Below are positions 19,001 through 27,994 of a DNA stretch of 64,000 bases, piece after piece; within the stretch, counting starts at the first letter, position 1, and each line of letters opens with the position of its first letter. This stretch comes from DATMNI01 sp963817515. GTDB lineage: Bacteria > Acidobacteriota > Terriglobia > Bryobacterales > Bryobacteraceae. The notes beneath the pieces were generated by a model. It was not told the origin of the DNA. It was given only the letters and a program-made list of their open reading frames with translations, and did no database searches. The DNA is taken from contig CAWFPJ010000035.1 in the NCBI GenBank assembly GCA_963817515.1, positions 372,001-436,000 of the forward strand, read 5' to 3'. A program made the position numbers and the translations under genes.

Positions 19001-21489
19001 TCAAGACAAGTCCGGATACGGGCCCAGAGACCTTTGGGCTCGCTGTATCGAGCAGCGACGGCTCGCTCATTCAGCGATACAGCACGACCGTTCGTTCGTT
19101 GAATACGTGGTACTACGTAGCGGGCGTGTATAATGCCTCTGCCGGCACTCTCAGTATTTACGTCAACGGCGTCCTGGACAACGGCGTTTTGATCGGAACA
19201 GTGCCGGCTTCCCAAGCCAATTCGAGTGTCAACGTGAATATTGGGAGGCGTGGGGGAGGGTATTACTTCAACGGCGTGATCGACGAAGTTCGGATCTACA
19301 ACCGCGCGCTTGCACAGTCGGAAATCCAGGCTGACATGAATACGCCGATTGGGAGCGGGGTTTCGAACCCTCCGCCGGCAGTCACGTTGAGCAGTTCCAG
19401 TTTGGCCTTCGGCAATCAGGCGACAGGTACGGCAAGCGTCGCGAAGAGCACGACTCTGACGAACACCGGAGGCGCATCGCTGACCATTGCAAGCATAGCC
19501 GTCTCCGGCGCCAATAGCTCCGACTTCGCTCAATCCAACAATTGTGGAGCGTCCCTTGCGCCCAGTGGCAGTTGCACCATCAGTGTAGTTTTCACGCCGG
19601 CTGCGACGGGTGCGCGGAGCGCCACAGTCACGATTGCGGATAACGCGTCCGGCAGTCCGCACACGATTGGGCTCACCGGTACCGGCATTCTTGCCGGCAC
19701 GCTTTCGGTCAGCCCGCGTGTGTCCACCCTCACGTTTACGCGGACGCAGCAGTTCAATGCGCTCAACAACAATGGCATTGTCAGTTGGCTGGTAGATGGT
19801 GTGGCGGGCGGATCGGCGGCTTCCGGAACCATTTCCACCGCGGGCCTGTACTCGCCCCCGGGCAGCACTGGCAGCCACACCGTGACTGCGTTGGATCAGT
19901 CGCAATCGGTTAATGCGACCGTGTATGTCACCAACTATCCGGGTACGTTTACGCGGGATGTTGACAACCTGCGGACCGGTCTGAATTCGAACGAAACGGT
20001 ATTGACGCCGGCCAATGTAAATGCGGCGCAATTTGGCAAGCTGTTCTCATATGCGTTGGATGGGGTGGCGGATGCGTCTCCGCTCTACGTGGCCAACTTG
20101 AGTATCCCCGGGCAGGGGTTCCACAATGTGGTTTATGTGGCGACGGAGCACGATAGCGTATATGCCTTTGACGCGGATGGATTGAGCAGCAATCCGCTGT
20201 GGAAGGTCAGTTTTATCAATCCGGCTAGCGGTATTACCACGGTTCCTCCCAGCGATACCGGCGAGTGTTGTGATATCTCCCCCGAAATCGGCATTACCGG
20301 CAGTCCGGTCATCGATCGGTCGACGGGGACTCTCTACGTTGTGGCTAAGACCAAAGAAGTTTCCGGCGGCTCAACGAATTACGTGCACCGGTTTCATGCT
20401 CTCGATATCACGACGGGCGCCGAGAAGTTTGGCGGACCGGTGGTCATTCAGGCCAGTGTGCCGGGATCGGGCGACGGGGCTTCGGGCGGCCAGGTGCCTT
20501 TTATTTCTCTTCGCGAGAATCAACGCGCCGCACTCCTGTTGAGCAATGGTGTGGTCTATTTCGCGTTTGCGGCGCATGGAGATAAGCCCCCCTACCACGG
20601 TTGGGTGTTGGGCTACAACGCCGCCACTCTTCGGCAGGTGATGGTTTATAATTCCACGCCCAACGGCAGTGGCGGCGGCATCTGGCAGAGCGGTGACGGC
20701 CTGGCGACCGACTCGACGGGGAACATCTACTTCGTGACCGGGAACGGGGACTTCAACGCCAATTCCGGTGGTTCAAGCTACGGGGATTCCTTTGTCAAGC
20801 TCAGCCCCAGCGGGGCTGTTCTGGACAGCTTCACGCCTCACGACCAGGCCAATATGCAGGCTAACGACTTGGACCTTGGTTCCGGCGGCACACTATTATT
20901 GCCGGATCAGAGCGGTCCGCATCCGCATCTGGCAATCAGTGCCGGCAAGAACGGCACCATCTATTTAGTGGACCGCGACAACATGGGGCGATACAATGCG
21001 AGCAACGATAACCAGATTGTTCAGTCTTTGGTGAACGTCTTCCCCAATGGGACGTTTATCACCGGCAACTTCAAAGCCCCGCTGTATTTCAACGGATCCG
21101 TCTACTTCAGCGCGGATGTGGACAACATCAAGAGCTTCAAAGTCATCAATGGATTGTTGTCCACCTCGCCAACCTCCCAAACTTCCCTGATTCCAGGCTA
21201 TCCGGGTGCAACCCTCTCAATGTCGGCGAATGGCTCCAGCGGCGGGATTCTGTGGGCCATCCAAAGGATAGATTTTGGTCCTACGGGAGGAGGCGGACCA
21301 CAAGCTCCCGGCGTTCTTCACGCGTATGATGCCACCAACCTTGGCAACGAATTGTACAATAGCAACCAAGCCGCCGGATCACGGGACGCCCTGGACTTCG
21401 CGGCCAAATGGTCCGCTGCGCTGGTGGCGAACGGAAAGGTCTTCGTCGCGACCAATGCCAGGTTAACCGGCTTCTCGTTGCTCCCCTAG
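16066..21489 (+). CDS. large secreted LamG/FN3/choice-of-anchor D/beta-propeller protein
   Basis: About 1,807 aa from the GTG at 16066 (GGGAG seven bases upstream; an in-frame ATG lies at 16090). Signal peptide ends near RASAQA. Domains by residue: LamG/ConA-like 41-255, FN3 259-355 and 360-459, LamG 461-673, FN3 678-779 and 780-879, LamG 884-1095, choice-of-anchor D 1105-1209, Ig-like 1212-1295, then a PQQ-type beta-propeller to the end (NVVYVATEHDSVYAFDADG). Each FN3 module holds a Cys pair (VERCQG..C). LamG and FN3 modules bind carbohydrates or cell surfaces in known proteins; here the role is probably polysaccharide attachment or recognition outside the cell. No LPXTG or PEP-CTERM anchor seen. 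The gene is fully intact over 5.4 kb. Confidence 0.9.
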   Translation: MSSSLTKHMSSYGVAIAIGSFSIVAFCLTWLAPQRASAQASGLVAAYSFDEGAGTTVTDLSGNGNTGTIIGAVWTTAGKFNKALSFDGVSSYVDLGNAPSLQLTGSMTWSAWINTAANSTVDGQIIAKSDGGPGWQLKTSPDTGARQFGAAVSGNSSSRTQRYSKTVPALNTWYHVAGVYNASASTLDVYVNGVLDDGILVGTVPAFQLNSSVNANIGRRTGGFYFNGVIDEVRIYNRALAQSEIQAEMNTPLGVGVSDTQAPTTPATLTAAAASATQINLSWTASTDNVAVTGYRVERCQGVGCVTFAQIAAPTGIGTTYSNTALTTGTSYSYRVRATDAAGNLSGYSPIATATTPDTQAPTAPGTLTAAAVSTSQINLSWAASTDNLAVTGYRVERCQGVGCVTFAQIAAPTGIGTTYSDTALTAGTSYSYRVRATDAAGNLSPYSNTASATTTATISGLVGAYSFNAGTGTSVADASGNSNTGTIVGASWTAGGKYGSALSFNGSSSYIDLGNPAVLGLTGSMTVSAWINAAANPPNDGIIIAKSDSTSGWQLKTSADTGVRQFGVAVSGNSSSRTQRYSKTVPALNTWYHVAGVYNASASTLDVYVNGVLDSGVLVGTVPASQLNSSVNVNIGRRTGGYYFNGVIDEVHVYNRALAQSEIQADMNTPLGVVVSDTQAPTAPGTLTAAAASTSQINLSWAASTDNVAVTGYRVERCQGAACSTFAQIAAPAGTGTTYSDTALTAGTSYSYRVRATDAAGNLSGYSPIANATTQSAADTQTATAPGTLTATAASSSQINLSWAASTDNVAVTGYRVERCQGAGCATFAQIAAPAGTGTTYIDTALTAGTSYSYRVRATDAAGNLSPYSNTASATTTAATISGLVGAYSFNEGTGTSVADASGNSNTGTIVGASWTAGGKYGSALSFDGSSSYIDLGNPAALGMTGSMTVSAWINAASNPPDDGIIVAKSDGALGWQFKTSPDTGPETFGLAVSSSDGSLIQRYSTTVRSLNTWYYVAGVYNASAGTLSIYVNGVLDNGVLIGTVPASQANSSVNVNIGRRGGGYYFNGVIDEVRIYNRALAQSEIQADMNTPIGSGVSNPPPAVTLSSSSLAFGNQATGTASVAKSTTLTNTGGASLTIASIAVSGANSSDFAQSNNCGASLAPSGSCTISVVFTPAATGARSATVTIADNASGSPHTIGLTGTGILAGTLSVSPRVSTLTFTRTQQFNALNNNGIVSWLVDGVAGGSAASGTISTAGLYSPPGSTGSHTVTALDQSQSVNATVYVTNYPGTFTRDVDNLRTGLNSNETVLTPANVNAAQFGKLFSYALDGVADASPLYVANLSIPGQGFHNVVYVATEHDSVYAFDADGLSSNPLWKVSFINPASGITTVPPSDTGECCDISPEIGITGSPVIDRSTGTLYVVAKTKEVSGGSTNYVHRFHALDITTGAEKFGGPVVIQASVPGSGDGASGGQVPFISLRENQRAALLLSNGVVYFAFAAHGDKPPYHGWVLGYNAATLRQVMVYNSTPNGSGGGIWQSGDGLATDSTGNIYFVTGNGDFNANSGGSSYGDSFVKLSPSGAVLDSFTPHDQANMQANDLDLGSGGTLLLPDQSGPHPHLAISAGKNGTIYLVDRDNMGRYNASNDNQIVQSLVNVFPNGTFITGNFKAPLYFNGSVYFSADVDNIKSFKVINGLLSTSPTSQTSLIPGYPGATLSMSANGSSGGILWAIQRIDFGPTGGGGPQAPGVLHAYDATNLGNELYNSNQAAGSRDALDFAAKWSAALVANGKVFVATNARLTGFSLLP
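16840..19350 (+). repeat. internal DNA repeats: FN3 and LamG modules duplicated
   Basis: The unit FN3-FN3-LamG occurs twice (16840-18083 and 18098-19350). Long stretches are nearly identical at DNA level, for example GTGGAGCGGTGCCAGGGCGT at about 16957 and 17250, and the LamG segment around 16540-16660 versus 17800-17920. Recent tandem duplication or gene conversion is implied; the third LamG has diverged most. Confidence 0.85.
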
Positions 21490-21549
21490 TTCCTAGTGGG
21501 AATCCTGGGTCGGCGGCCGCGTAACAGACTCGTCTTCGAAAGTCCGGAT

Positions 21550-22461
21550 TCACTCTGCGTAGATGCTCCGGACGAAGCCTGCCACATTCATACTGGGCCA
21601 GTCCGGGTATTTCGTTTTGAACTCTGCGCTCAGTTGCTTTCCGGCGTCGTCAGCTGAAACGCCCTGCTGTTTCAGTTTTAGAGCGCGCGTCCTGAGGTCG
21701 ACGATAAAGGCACGCTCGTTCGAGACCAGGGACCCATCACCGGGCGCGCTGTGGTCGGGAAGAACATGGGTTACGTGCAGAGCCGAAATCTTGTCGAGAA
21801 CGGCGATCCAGCCTGAGGGTGTCCCGCCATCGCCGAAAATGTTGGGCACAACTTTGTTCTGTACTACGTCGCCTGAAACCAGCGTGCCATCGGGCTCGAC
21901 AAAGGTCAGTTCATCGCCTTTCGTATGCGCTCCACCGAACCACAAGAGCCGCACGGTCACGCCTCCCAAATCGATCTTTGCCTCCGTATCGAAGACGATG
22001 TCGGGGGCACTCAGCTTGACGTCTGTAAGCAACTCCTTATTCTGCGCCGACCTGCTGCTGAACATCTCGATCATCTCAGTTCCGTGTTTCTCCATTTCCT
22101 GTTGCTGGACCGCGTTGCGGATGAGAATCGTATTCGGCGGAAACCCTCCTGCGCCGCCCGCGTGCTCGGGATGGAAGTGCGTCGTGGTGAGGAAGAGCTT
22201 TTTATTTCCTGACAGCTTGGCTGCTACGCGCGCGACCGTGGCACCGTTGCGCGGACCAAGACCCGTGTCCACAACCAGCGTGCCCCGGTCGCCGATCACG
22301 ATGGCGACATTCGGGAAACCCATGACGGCCCATACGTGATCGGAGATCTTCGTGGCCTCTTCTCCTAATAGGGGCTGTGCCATTTGAGCCGGGGCGTTCC
22401 GGCAGGTTAGCGCGACCAGTGCGACCACGGCGGGAAGGAGCACCAAAATTCGTGAGGACAT
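21550..22461 (-). CDS. exported metallo-beta-lactamase-fold hydrolase
   Basis: 303 aa with a signal peptide (ILVLLPAVVALVALTC, possibly a lipobox-like LTC). MBL-fold core: the usual HxHxDH appears as HFHPEH (Asp replaced by Glu), followed by the zinc-ligand segments GGAHTKGDE and VSGDVV, and DHSAPGDG where GHG is usual. The substitutions suggest a non-beta-lactamase subfamily, such as the periplasmic MBL-fold proteins linked to quinoproteins. It is divergent from, and 88 bases away from, the quinoprotein dehydrogenase, which supports a shared pathway. Substrate unknown. Confidence 0.85.
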   Translation of the reverse strand: MSSRILVLLPAVVALVALTCRNAPAQMAQPLLGEEATKISDHVWAVMGFPNVAIVIGDRGTLVVDTGLGPRNGATVARVAAKLSGNKKLFLTTTHFHPEHAGGAGGFPPNTILIRNAVQQQEMEKHGTEMIEMFSSRSAQNKELLTDVKLSAPDIVFDTEAKIDLGGVTVRLLWFGGAHTKGDELTFVEPDGTLVSGDVVQNKVVPNIFGDGGTPSGWIAVLDKISALHVTHVLPDHSAPGDGSLVSNERAFIVDLRTRALKLKQQGVSADDAGKQLSAEFKTKYPDWPSMNVAGFVRSIYAE

Positions 22462-22513
22462 AGTGTCACCTTTGTACTACGATTTTGCCCCGGTTGCACG
22501 GAGGGAGGTTTGC

Positions 22514-22541
22514 TTGCTCCCGACTACTCCTTCCGTATATA
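22514..22541 (+). promoter_or_regulatory. possible promoter of the quinoprotein gene
   Basis: TTGCTC at 22514-22519 and TATATA at 22536-22541 are 16 bases apart. If used, transcription would begin almost at the GTG at 22550, giving a leaderless or near-leaderless mRNA. Weak evidence; position within the divergent gap is the main support. Confidence 0.22.
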
Positions 22542-22549
22542 GTGATTCC

Positions 22550-24542
22550 GTGAAACGCGGCAAGTTTATCTCATCCGTGCAGGCAGCGACCTCGATCGTC
22601 TTACTGCTTTTCGGCGTGAGCCTGCTGGCGCAGGATGTCGATCCGGGCCGCGTGACTTTTGAGAACCGATGCGCTCGATGCCACGGCGCGGACGGAGCCG
22701 GTGCGGAAATGGGGCCGCCCATCGCACGCCGCCTGGCCAACCTCATCGATCCCCAATTGACCGTCCTGATTCGCACCGGTGTGCCCGGCCGCGGCATGCC
22801 TCCAAACCCAATGGAGGATGCGGATATGGCGCCGCTGACGCGCTATCTGCGGTTGCTCCAGGCGCGCGCCGGCAACAAGCCCGTGGTCCGCAAAAAGGCT
22901 CAGTTGACTGATGGCAAGACGCTGGAAGGAGTCGTCCTGAATGAAGGGTTCGACGATCTTCAATTGCAAACGGACGATCTCCGAATCCACCTGCTGCGCG
23001 GGACGGGCGACCGCTATCGTGAGGTGACATCCCAAAACGACTGGCCCGGATATAACGGCGACCCCGCCGGCAACCGCTATACCAAGATATCCCAGATCAC
23101 TCCAGCCAATGTGGGGCGTCTCGGTCCTAAATGGGTGTTCAATCTTCCCAACGCACCACGCCTGCAGGTGACGCCGTCCGTGGTTGACGGCATTATGTAT
23201 GTGGCCGGTCCCAATGAGTGCTACGCGCTTGACGCGGGCACGGGGCGGCAGATCTGGCACTACCAGGTTCCAGGCCATGCCAGCAGCGGGGGGAAGGGGA
23301 GGAGGCGGCGGTAATAATCGCGGTGTAGCCATTGCCGGCAACCGCGTCTTCACAGTGGCGAAACGAACCCATTTGCTGGCGATCAACCGGTCTACGGGAG
23401 CGTTGGCCTGGGACATTGAAATGGCGGATGTGCGCGACAATTACTATCTCTCCTCCGCGCCACTGGCCGTGGGAAACCTCGTGATTTCAGGCATCGCGGG
23501 CGGGGAGCATGGCGCTCGCGGGTTCCTGGCTGCCTACGATCAGGAAACCGGGAAAGAGGCCTGGCGGTTCTGGACCGTTCCGAAACCCGGCGAGCCGGGG
23601 TCAGAGAGCTGGAAGGGAAAAGGGATCGAACACCCGGGTGGACCCACCTGGTTCACCGGGACATATGATGTGCAAACGGGTACACTTTACTGGCCTACGG
23701 GAAATCCCAGCGCAGAGTACAACGGCGATGACCGCGCCGGCGACAATCTCTATGCCGATTGCATCCTCGCCCTGGATGCGAAGACTGGAAAGCTCAAGTG
23801 GTACTACCAATTCACTCCGCATGATCTCTGGGATTGGGATGCCACCGAAACCCCGATGCTGGTAGATGCGGACTGGGAGGGCCAGCCTCGGAAACTGTTG
23901 CTGCACGGCAATCGCAACGGCTTCTTTTATGTACTCGACCGTACGGATGGAAAGCTGCTGCTGGCCAAACCCTTTGTAAGGAATCTGACCTGGGCCAAGG
24001 GAATCGGGGCAGACGGCCGGCCCATCCGGAACGCGGACCAGGAACCGACTGCGGCGGGAACCAAGGTCTGTCCTTCGCAGGACGGAGCCACCAATTGGTT
24101 CTCGCCCTCTTACAATCCGGCGACGGGTCTGTTCTACTTGCAGACCTTCGAGAAATGCAGTATCTACACGAAGCGCGATCCCGGCGAGTGGCAATCCGGC
24201 AGACAGTACCTGGGCGGATCCCAGCGAGCGGCGCCCGATGGGAATCCCGAGCGCATTCTCAAAGCCATCAACATTCGAACCGGTCAGATCGCCTGGGAGT
24301 TGCCGCAGAAAGGCCCGGCGACCTCCTGGGGAGGCACGCTGGCCACCTCGACAGGCCTGGTTATTTTCGGCGAGGAAGGCGGGGCGCTGATGGCAGCGGA
24401 CGCCGTTACGGGAAAAGTATTGTGGAGTTTTCAGACGAATGAGAGTTGGAAGGCATCGCCGATGACTTATACGTTTGATGGCAAACAATATATAGCTGTC
24501 GCGGCCGGGTCCCACATTCTCTCTTTTGGAATTCTGGAATAA
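22550..24542 (+). CDS. cytochrome c-fused quinoprotein (PQQ) dehydrogenase, one frameshift
   Basis: Periplasmic oxidoreductase of the PQQ alcohol/glucose dehydrogenase superfamily, about 663 aa restored. After a hydrophobic signal (VQAATSIVLLLFGVSLLAQ) comes a class I cytochrome c domain with CARCH and a distal-Met region GMPPNPM, a short linker, then an eight-bladed propeller with quinoprotein signatures (NDWPGYNGDPAGNRY, WTVPKPGEPGSESWKG, TPHDLWDWDATETPM). The frame breaks in a G6 run at 23288-23293 inside a Gly-rich loop; one G less reads through. GTG 22550 is chosen because the ORF upstream of it overlaps the divergent gene's control region. Electrons would pass from PQQ to its own heme. 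Substrate unknown (alcohol, aldose or similar). Confidence 0.88.
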
Positions 24543-24555
24543 AGGGCAAAAAGCG

Positions 24556-25578
24556 ATGACACATACAGCACTGGTTTTGGTCAGCATGGGGCTCGCGCTC
24601 GCAACTGCGTGGGCGGCGGACCCGCCGAAGGCCGAGATCAAGAATCAACACATCACGGCCAAGCTCTATCTCCCAGATGCCCAAAACGGTTTCTACCGCG
24701 GCACCCGGTTCGATTGGTCGGGGGTGATATCCAGCCTGCAGTATCAGGGGCACGATTTCTATGGTCCGTGGTTCACGCAGTATGATCCGTCGGTCCGGGA
24801 CTTCATCTATAAGGACGCCGACATCATCGTTGGTTCCGCCAGCGCGATGACCGGCCCCGTGGACGAGTTCCAAAAACCACTGGGGTTCGACACTGCCAAA
24901 GCCGGCGAGACGTTCGTTAAGGTGGGCGTTGGAGTTCTACGTAAGACTGCCGCCGCCAACTATGCCTCGTATGAGAAGTACGAAATCGTGGATCCGGGTA
25001 AATGGACGGTTCGCAAAGGCGCCGACTTTGTGGAGTTCACCCAGGATTTGAAAGACGCCGCGACAGGCTACGGATACAGCTATCGCAAGACCATTCGCCT
25101 GACCAACGGAAAACCGGAAATGACGATCGAACACAGCCTGGAAAACACGGGCCGGCTGCCCATCCACACCAATGTCTACGATCACAACTTTCTGGTCTTA
25201 GACAAGACAGCGCCCGGCCCGGACTTCGTTATTTCGCTGCCGTTCGAGATCAAGAGCAGCCGCCCGCCCGCCGCAGCCATGGCCGAAATCCGCGGAAAGC
25301 AGATCGCCTATCGGAAGACACTGGAAAATCAGGAGCGGGTCGCATTCCCAATCGAGGGATTCGGCGGGGATTCCAAGGACTACGATATCCGTATCGAGAA
25401 CCGAAAGCTGGGCGTTGGAATGCGAATTATGGGCGACCGTCCGCTGGCCAGCACGGCCTTGTGGTCCATCCGGAGTGTTCTTTCGGTGGAGCCGTTCATT
25501 GATGTGACAGCGGAACCGTCCAAGGTTTTTAGCTGGAAGTACACTTACACCTACTACACGATGGCGAAGGGCGAGTGA
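24556..25578 (+). CDS. secreted protein, galactose mutarotase-like fold (inferred)
   Basis: 340 aa; signal peptide MTHTALVLVSMGLALATAWA. Begins 13 bases after the quinoprotein stop with an AAAGGG upstream, so it is in the same operon. The pattern NGFYRGTRFDWSGVISSLQY, then GYSYRKTIRL, ENTGRLPIHTNVYDHNF and a late WSIRSVLSVEPFIDV fits the beta-supersandwich of aldose-1-epimerase-like proteins, with a conserved His in the YDHNF segment. The link to a sugar-oxidising quinoprotein makes a periplasmic sugar-binding or anomer-converting role plausible; not proven. Confidence 0.7.
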   Translation: MTHTALVLVSMGLALATAWAADPPKAEIKNQHITAKLYLPDAQNGFYRGTRFDWSGVISSLQYQGHDFYGPWFTQYDPSVRDFIYKDADIIVGSASAMTGPVDEFQKPLGFDTAKAGETFVKVGVGVLRKTAAANYASYEKYEIVDPGKWTVRKGADFVEFTQDLKDAATGYGYSYRKTIRLTNGKPEMTIEHSLENTGRLPIHTNVYDHNFLVLDKTAPGPDFVISLPFEIKSSRPPAAAMAEIRGKQIAYRKTLENQERVAFPIEGFGGDSKDYDIRIENRKLGVGMRIMGDRPLASTALWSIRSVLSVEPFIDVTAEPSKVFSWKYTYTYYTMAKGE

Positions 25579-25579
25579 G

Positions 25580-25617
25580 ATCGCTCCCTGACGGTCGCGG
25601 CTCTGATCGGAGCCGCG
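25580..25617. repeat. REP-like palindrome between convergent genes, copy 1
   Basis: Core GATCGCTCCCTGACGG followed by a hairpin 25596-25617 with an 8-bp stem (CGCGGCTC / GAGCCGCG) and TGATCG loop. Lies between two convergent stop codons and shares about 35 bases with a second copy at 27943-27981. May act as a bidirectional terminator or mRNA 3' end stabiliser. Confidence 0.75.
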
Positions 25618-25621
25618 CGCA

Positions 25622-26810
25622 CTAAGACATCGCGGCCTGTAACATCGCGCGGGCGTAGCCGACGTTGTAGGCGATGGCAGCATACGCGCCGCCGCCGGGG
25701 TAGCCGCCGATCCGGCCGCGTTCGGCATCGTAGTCCAGCCGGTGCGGATGTTCCGGATAGATCTGGCGCGTGTACTTGTTTTTCACCAGCTCCTTCATTA
25801 CGGCAAACATGTTGTTCAGGCCCTCGTCGATCCACACTTCGGTGTACCGCTCGTATGGCTTCATCACCAGCACGTTGCGGAAATGCACGTGGTTGATCCG
25901 GTCCCGGGAAGCAAAATAACGACAGACTTCGACCGGGTCCTCGCCCATCTCGCGCGTCACGCCACAATCGAACGTGATGCCGTTCGAAGGGCTATTGACG
26001 ATCGAGATGAGCTTCTTCCAGCCTGCTACGGAGCCCATGATCTGCTGCGAACCACGGCTGATGGGCGCGGGTGGATCGTTGGGATGCAGGGCCAGGCGGA
26101 CATTGGCCTTTTCGGCTGTCGGAATCACCGCCTTCAGAAAATAGGTGATGTTGTTCCACATCTCATCCAGATTGTGGGCGCCCTCGTTCGGCAGCGCAGG
26201 GAGATCTTTGAACTTCATCCCTTTTTCCTCCGGCCTGGTCTGGTATTGCTGGGCGGCAGTCTGCACGAGTTCGTAATTGAAGCCGGTCCAGCCGGAGTTC
26301 CCGCGGTCGGTGTCGATCTCTTCGAAGTAGCCTTCCATGGCGCGGTGCGCATAGAAATTGTATTCGACGACGGGCAGTCCTGTTTTGCCGGCAGCGACGA
26401 TTGACTGTTTGATCTTCTCGATGTCCTCATCGCGCTTATTGCCGGCCTTCCCGTAGAGAATATCGGGGGAGAGGTTGATCATCAGATTACCCACGGTGAT
26501 GCCGACGGCCTTCCACCGTTCCATGGTGGTGTTCAGGCTTAATTCAGTCCACGGAATGGGGCCGCCGCCGCTCAATACGTGATTCACACCCAGTTGTTTG
26601 ATGCGGCGCGGACCAACCGTGGGATCGGAAGTACGCTACGCATCCGCCCCGGCCACCGCCGCCGTCTCCCATGCCCAAGGCAATCTTAGGCGTATCCTTT
26701 CCTTCCTTGGGCGGAGCCGGAACCTGGGCTGCCGCCAGCGGCACTGCGGCGACAGGCGTCAATGCGCCGGCGCCGAGGACTTCCAAAACCGTTCTGCGAG
26801 AGAATTTCAT
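25622..26810 (-). CDS. Tat-exported mannonate dehydratase-like / xylose isomerase-like TIM barrel protein, one frameshift
   Basis: Restored length about 395 aa. The N terminus carries a twin-arginine signal (SRRTVLEVLGAGALTP). The TIM-barrel part matches the UxuA/sugar-phosphate isomerase group: VVEYNFYAHRAMEGY, LALHPNDPPAP, ITFDCGVTREMG, INHVHFRNV, YPEHPHRLDYD. UxuA dehydrates D-mannonate to 2-keto-3-deoxygluconate in uronate breakdown; export of this protein is unusual for that cytosolic role, so a related periplasmic isomerase/dehydratase is possible. The shift lies between 26626 and 26637 (one extra base) after a Gly-rich linker; downstream frame reads DPTVGPRRIKQLGVNHVLSG. Confidence 0.82.
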
Positions 26811-26971
26811 GATCGGACTCCCTTCGGGAAACCAAAACCGCCAGGCCCATCGCCCAGCTAAACTGAGCCGGGATTTCCATCTGGATTCCCGGTTGCAGGC
26901 AAGTATATATCAACTTGCCCCTCTCCGGACTCGCGTACTGGAGCGGCCCAGCAGGCGTATACTGATCGTCG

Positions 26972-27940
26972 ATGAATTTCAAAAGCCTGGCGATTGCGAT
27001 GGGTGTTGGCATGGTGGCGTTGGCGGCTGAGCAACCGGTGGAGAAGGCCACGCTCGATCGCTGGATGCAGGAGTTGTCGAACTGGGGCCGCTGGGGCAAG
27101 AACGACCAGTTGGGGACGGCGAATCTCATCACGCCGGCGAAGCGTAAGGCCGCGGCCGGGCTGGTGAAAGAGGGCTATACGATTTCGCTCTCGAGCGACG
27201 CCGACACTGTGAAATCGGCTGACAACGAATTCCCGTTCGGTCACGAGATGATTGCCACGGGTCTCGACCCTAATGCCATGTTCGGAATGGACATTTATAG
27301 CACCCGCTACCACGGCAAGGTGTGGACTCATTTCGACGCGCTTTCCCACATGTTCTATAGAGGGAAAATGTATAACGGCTATGCGCAGGAGCAGGTGAAT
27401 CGGCAAGGAGCGCAGCAACTGGCGGTGACGGCATTCAAGAACGGCATCGTCTCACGCGGCATTCTAATGGATATTCCGCGACTAAAAGGCCTCAAATACC
27501 TGGAACTTTCCACGGCCATCTATCCGGCCGATCTGGAGGCGTGGGAGAAGAAAGCCGGTGTCAAGGTAGGATCGGGCGATATCGTATTCATCCGGACCGG
27601 CCGATGGGCGAGGCGCGCGGAGAAGGGTCCCTGGAACACGGAAGCCGCCGCGGCGGGTATGCACGTTACCTGCGCGCGATGGTTTCGGCAACGCGACGTG
27701 GCGGTGGTGGGGAGCGATACCCACGGTGAACTCATGCCCTCGCCGGTCCCAGGCGTGCCCTTTCCGATGCATCAGTTATTGCTGATCGCCATGGGCACAC
27801 CCATGTTCGACAATTGCGATCTGGAACCGCTGAGCGAGGCGGCCGCTGCTCGCCGCCGGTGGGAGTTTCTGTTGACTGCCGCACCGCTCGCGGTTCCAAA
27901 AGGGACAGGATCGCCACTGAATCCCATTGCTATTTTCTAG
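26972..27940 (+). CDS. exported cyclase-family (kynurenine formamidase-like) hydrolase
   Basis: 322 aa, signal peptide MNFKSLAIAMGVGMVALAA. The PF04199-type metal site appears as WTHFDALSHMFYRG, which replaces the usual HxGTHxDxPxH; the two His and one Asp are kept. Other blocks: GDIVFIRTGRWAR and GSDTHGELMPSPVPG. Family members hydrolyse amides, lactones or cyclic imides; in this context a sugar lactone from quinoprotein oxidation is an attractive but unproven substrate. Divergent from the mannonate dehydratase-like gene. Confidence 0.82.
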   Translation: MNFKSLAIAMGVGMVALAAEQPVEKATLDRWMQELSNWGRWGKNDQLGTANLITPAKRKAAAGLVKEGYTISLSSDADTVKSADNEFPFGHEMIATGLDPNAMFGMDIYSTRYHGKVWTHFDALSHMFYRGKMYNGYAQEQVNRQGAQQLAVTAFKNGIVSRGILMDIPRLKGLKYLELSTAIYPADLEAWEKKAGVKVGSGDIVFIRTGRWARRAEKGPWNTEAAAAGMHVTCARWFRQRDVAVVGSDTHGELMPSPVPGVPFPMHQLLLIAMGTPMFDNCDLEPLSEAAAARRRWEFLLTAAPLAVPKGTGSPLNPIAIF

Positions 27941-27942
27941 CG

Positions 27943-27981
27943 GGATCGCTCCCGTGACGGTCGCGGCTCTGATCGCAGCCG
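27943..27981. repeat. REP-like palindrome between convergent genes, copy 2
   Basis: GGGATCGCTCCCGTGACGG then a hairpin with stem CGGCT/AGCCG around CTGATCGC. Same core as the element at 25580, also directly between two convergent genes (gap 27941-27994). Confidence 0.72.
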
Positions 27982-27994
27982 GTAGAAATGGCCG

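Noticed and set aside
16840..19350. CRISPR-like or satellite array
   Set aside because: The repeats are hundreds of bases long, in frame and encode FN3 and LamG modules; no short repeat-spacer pattern.
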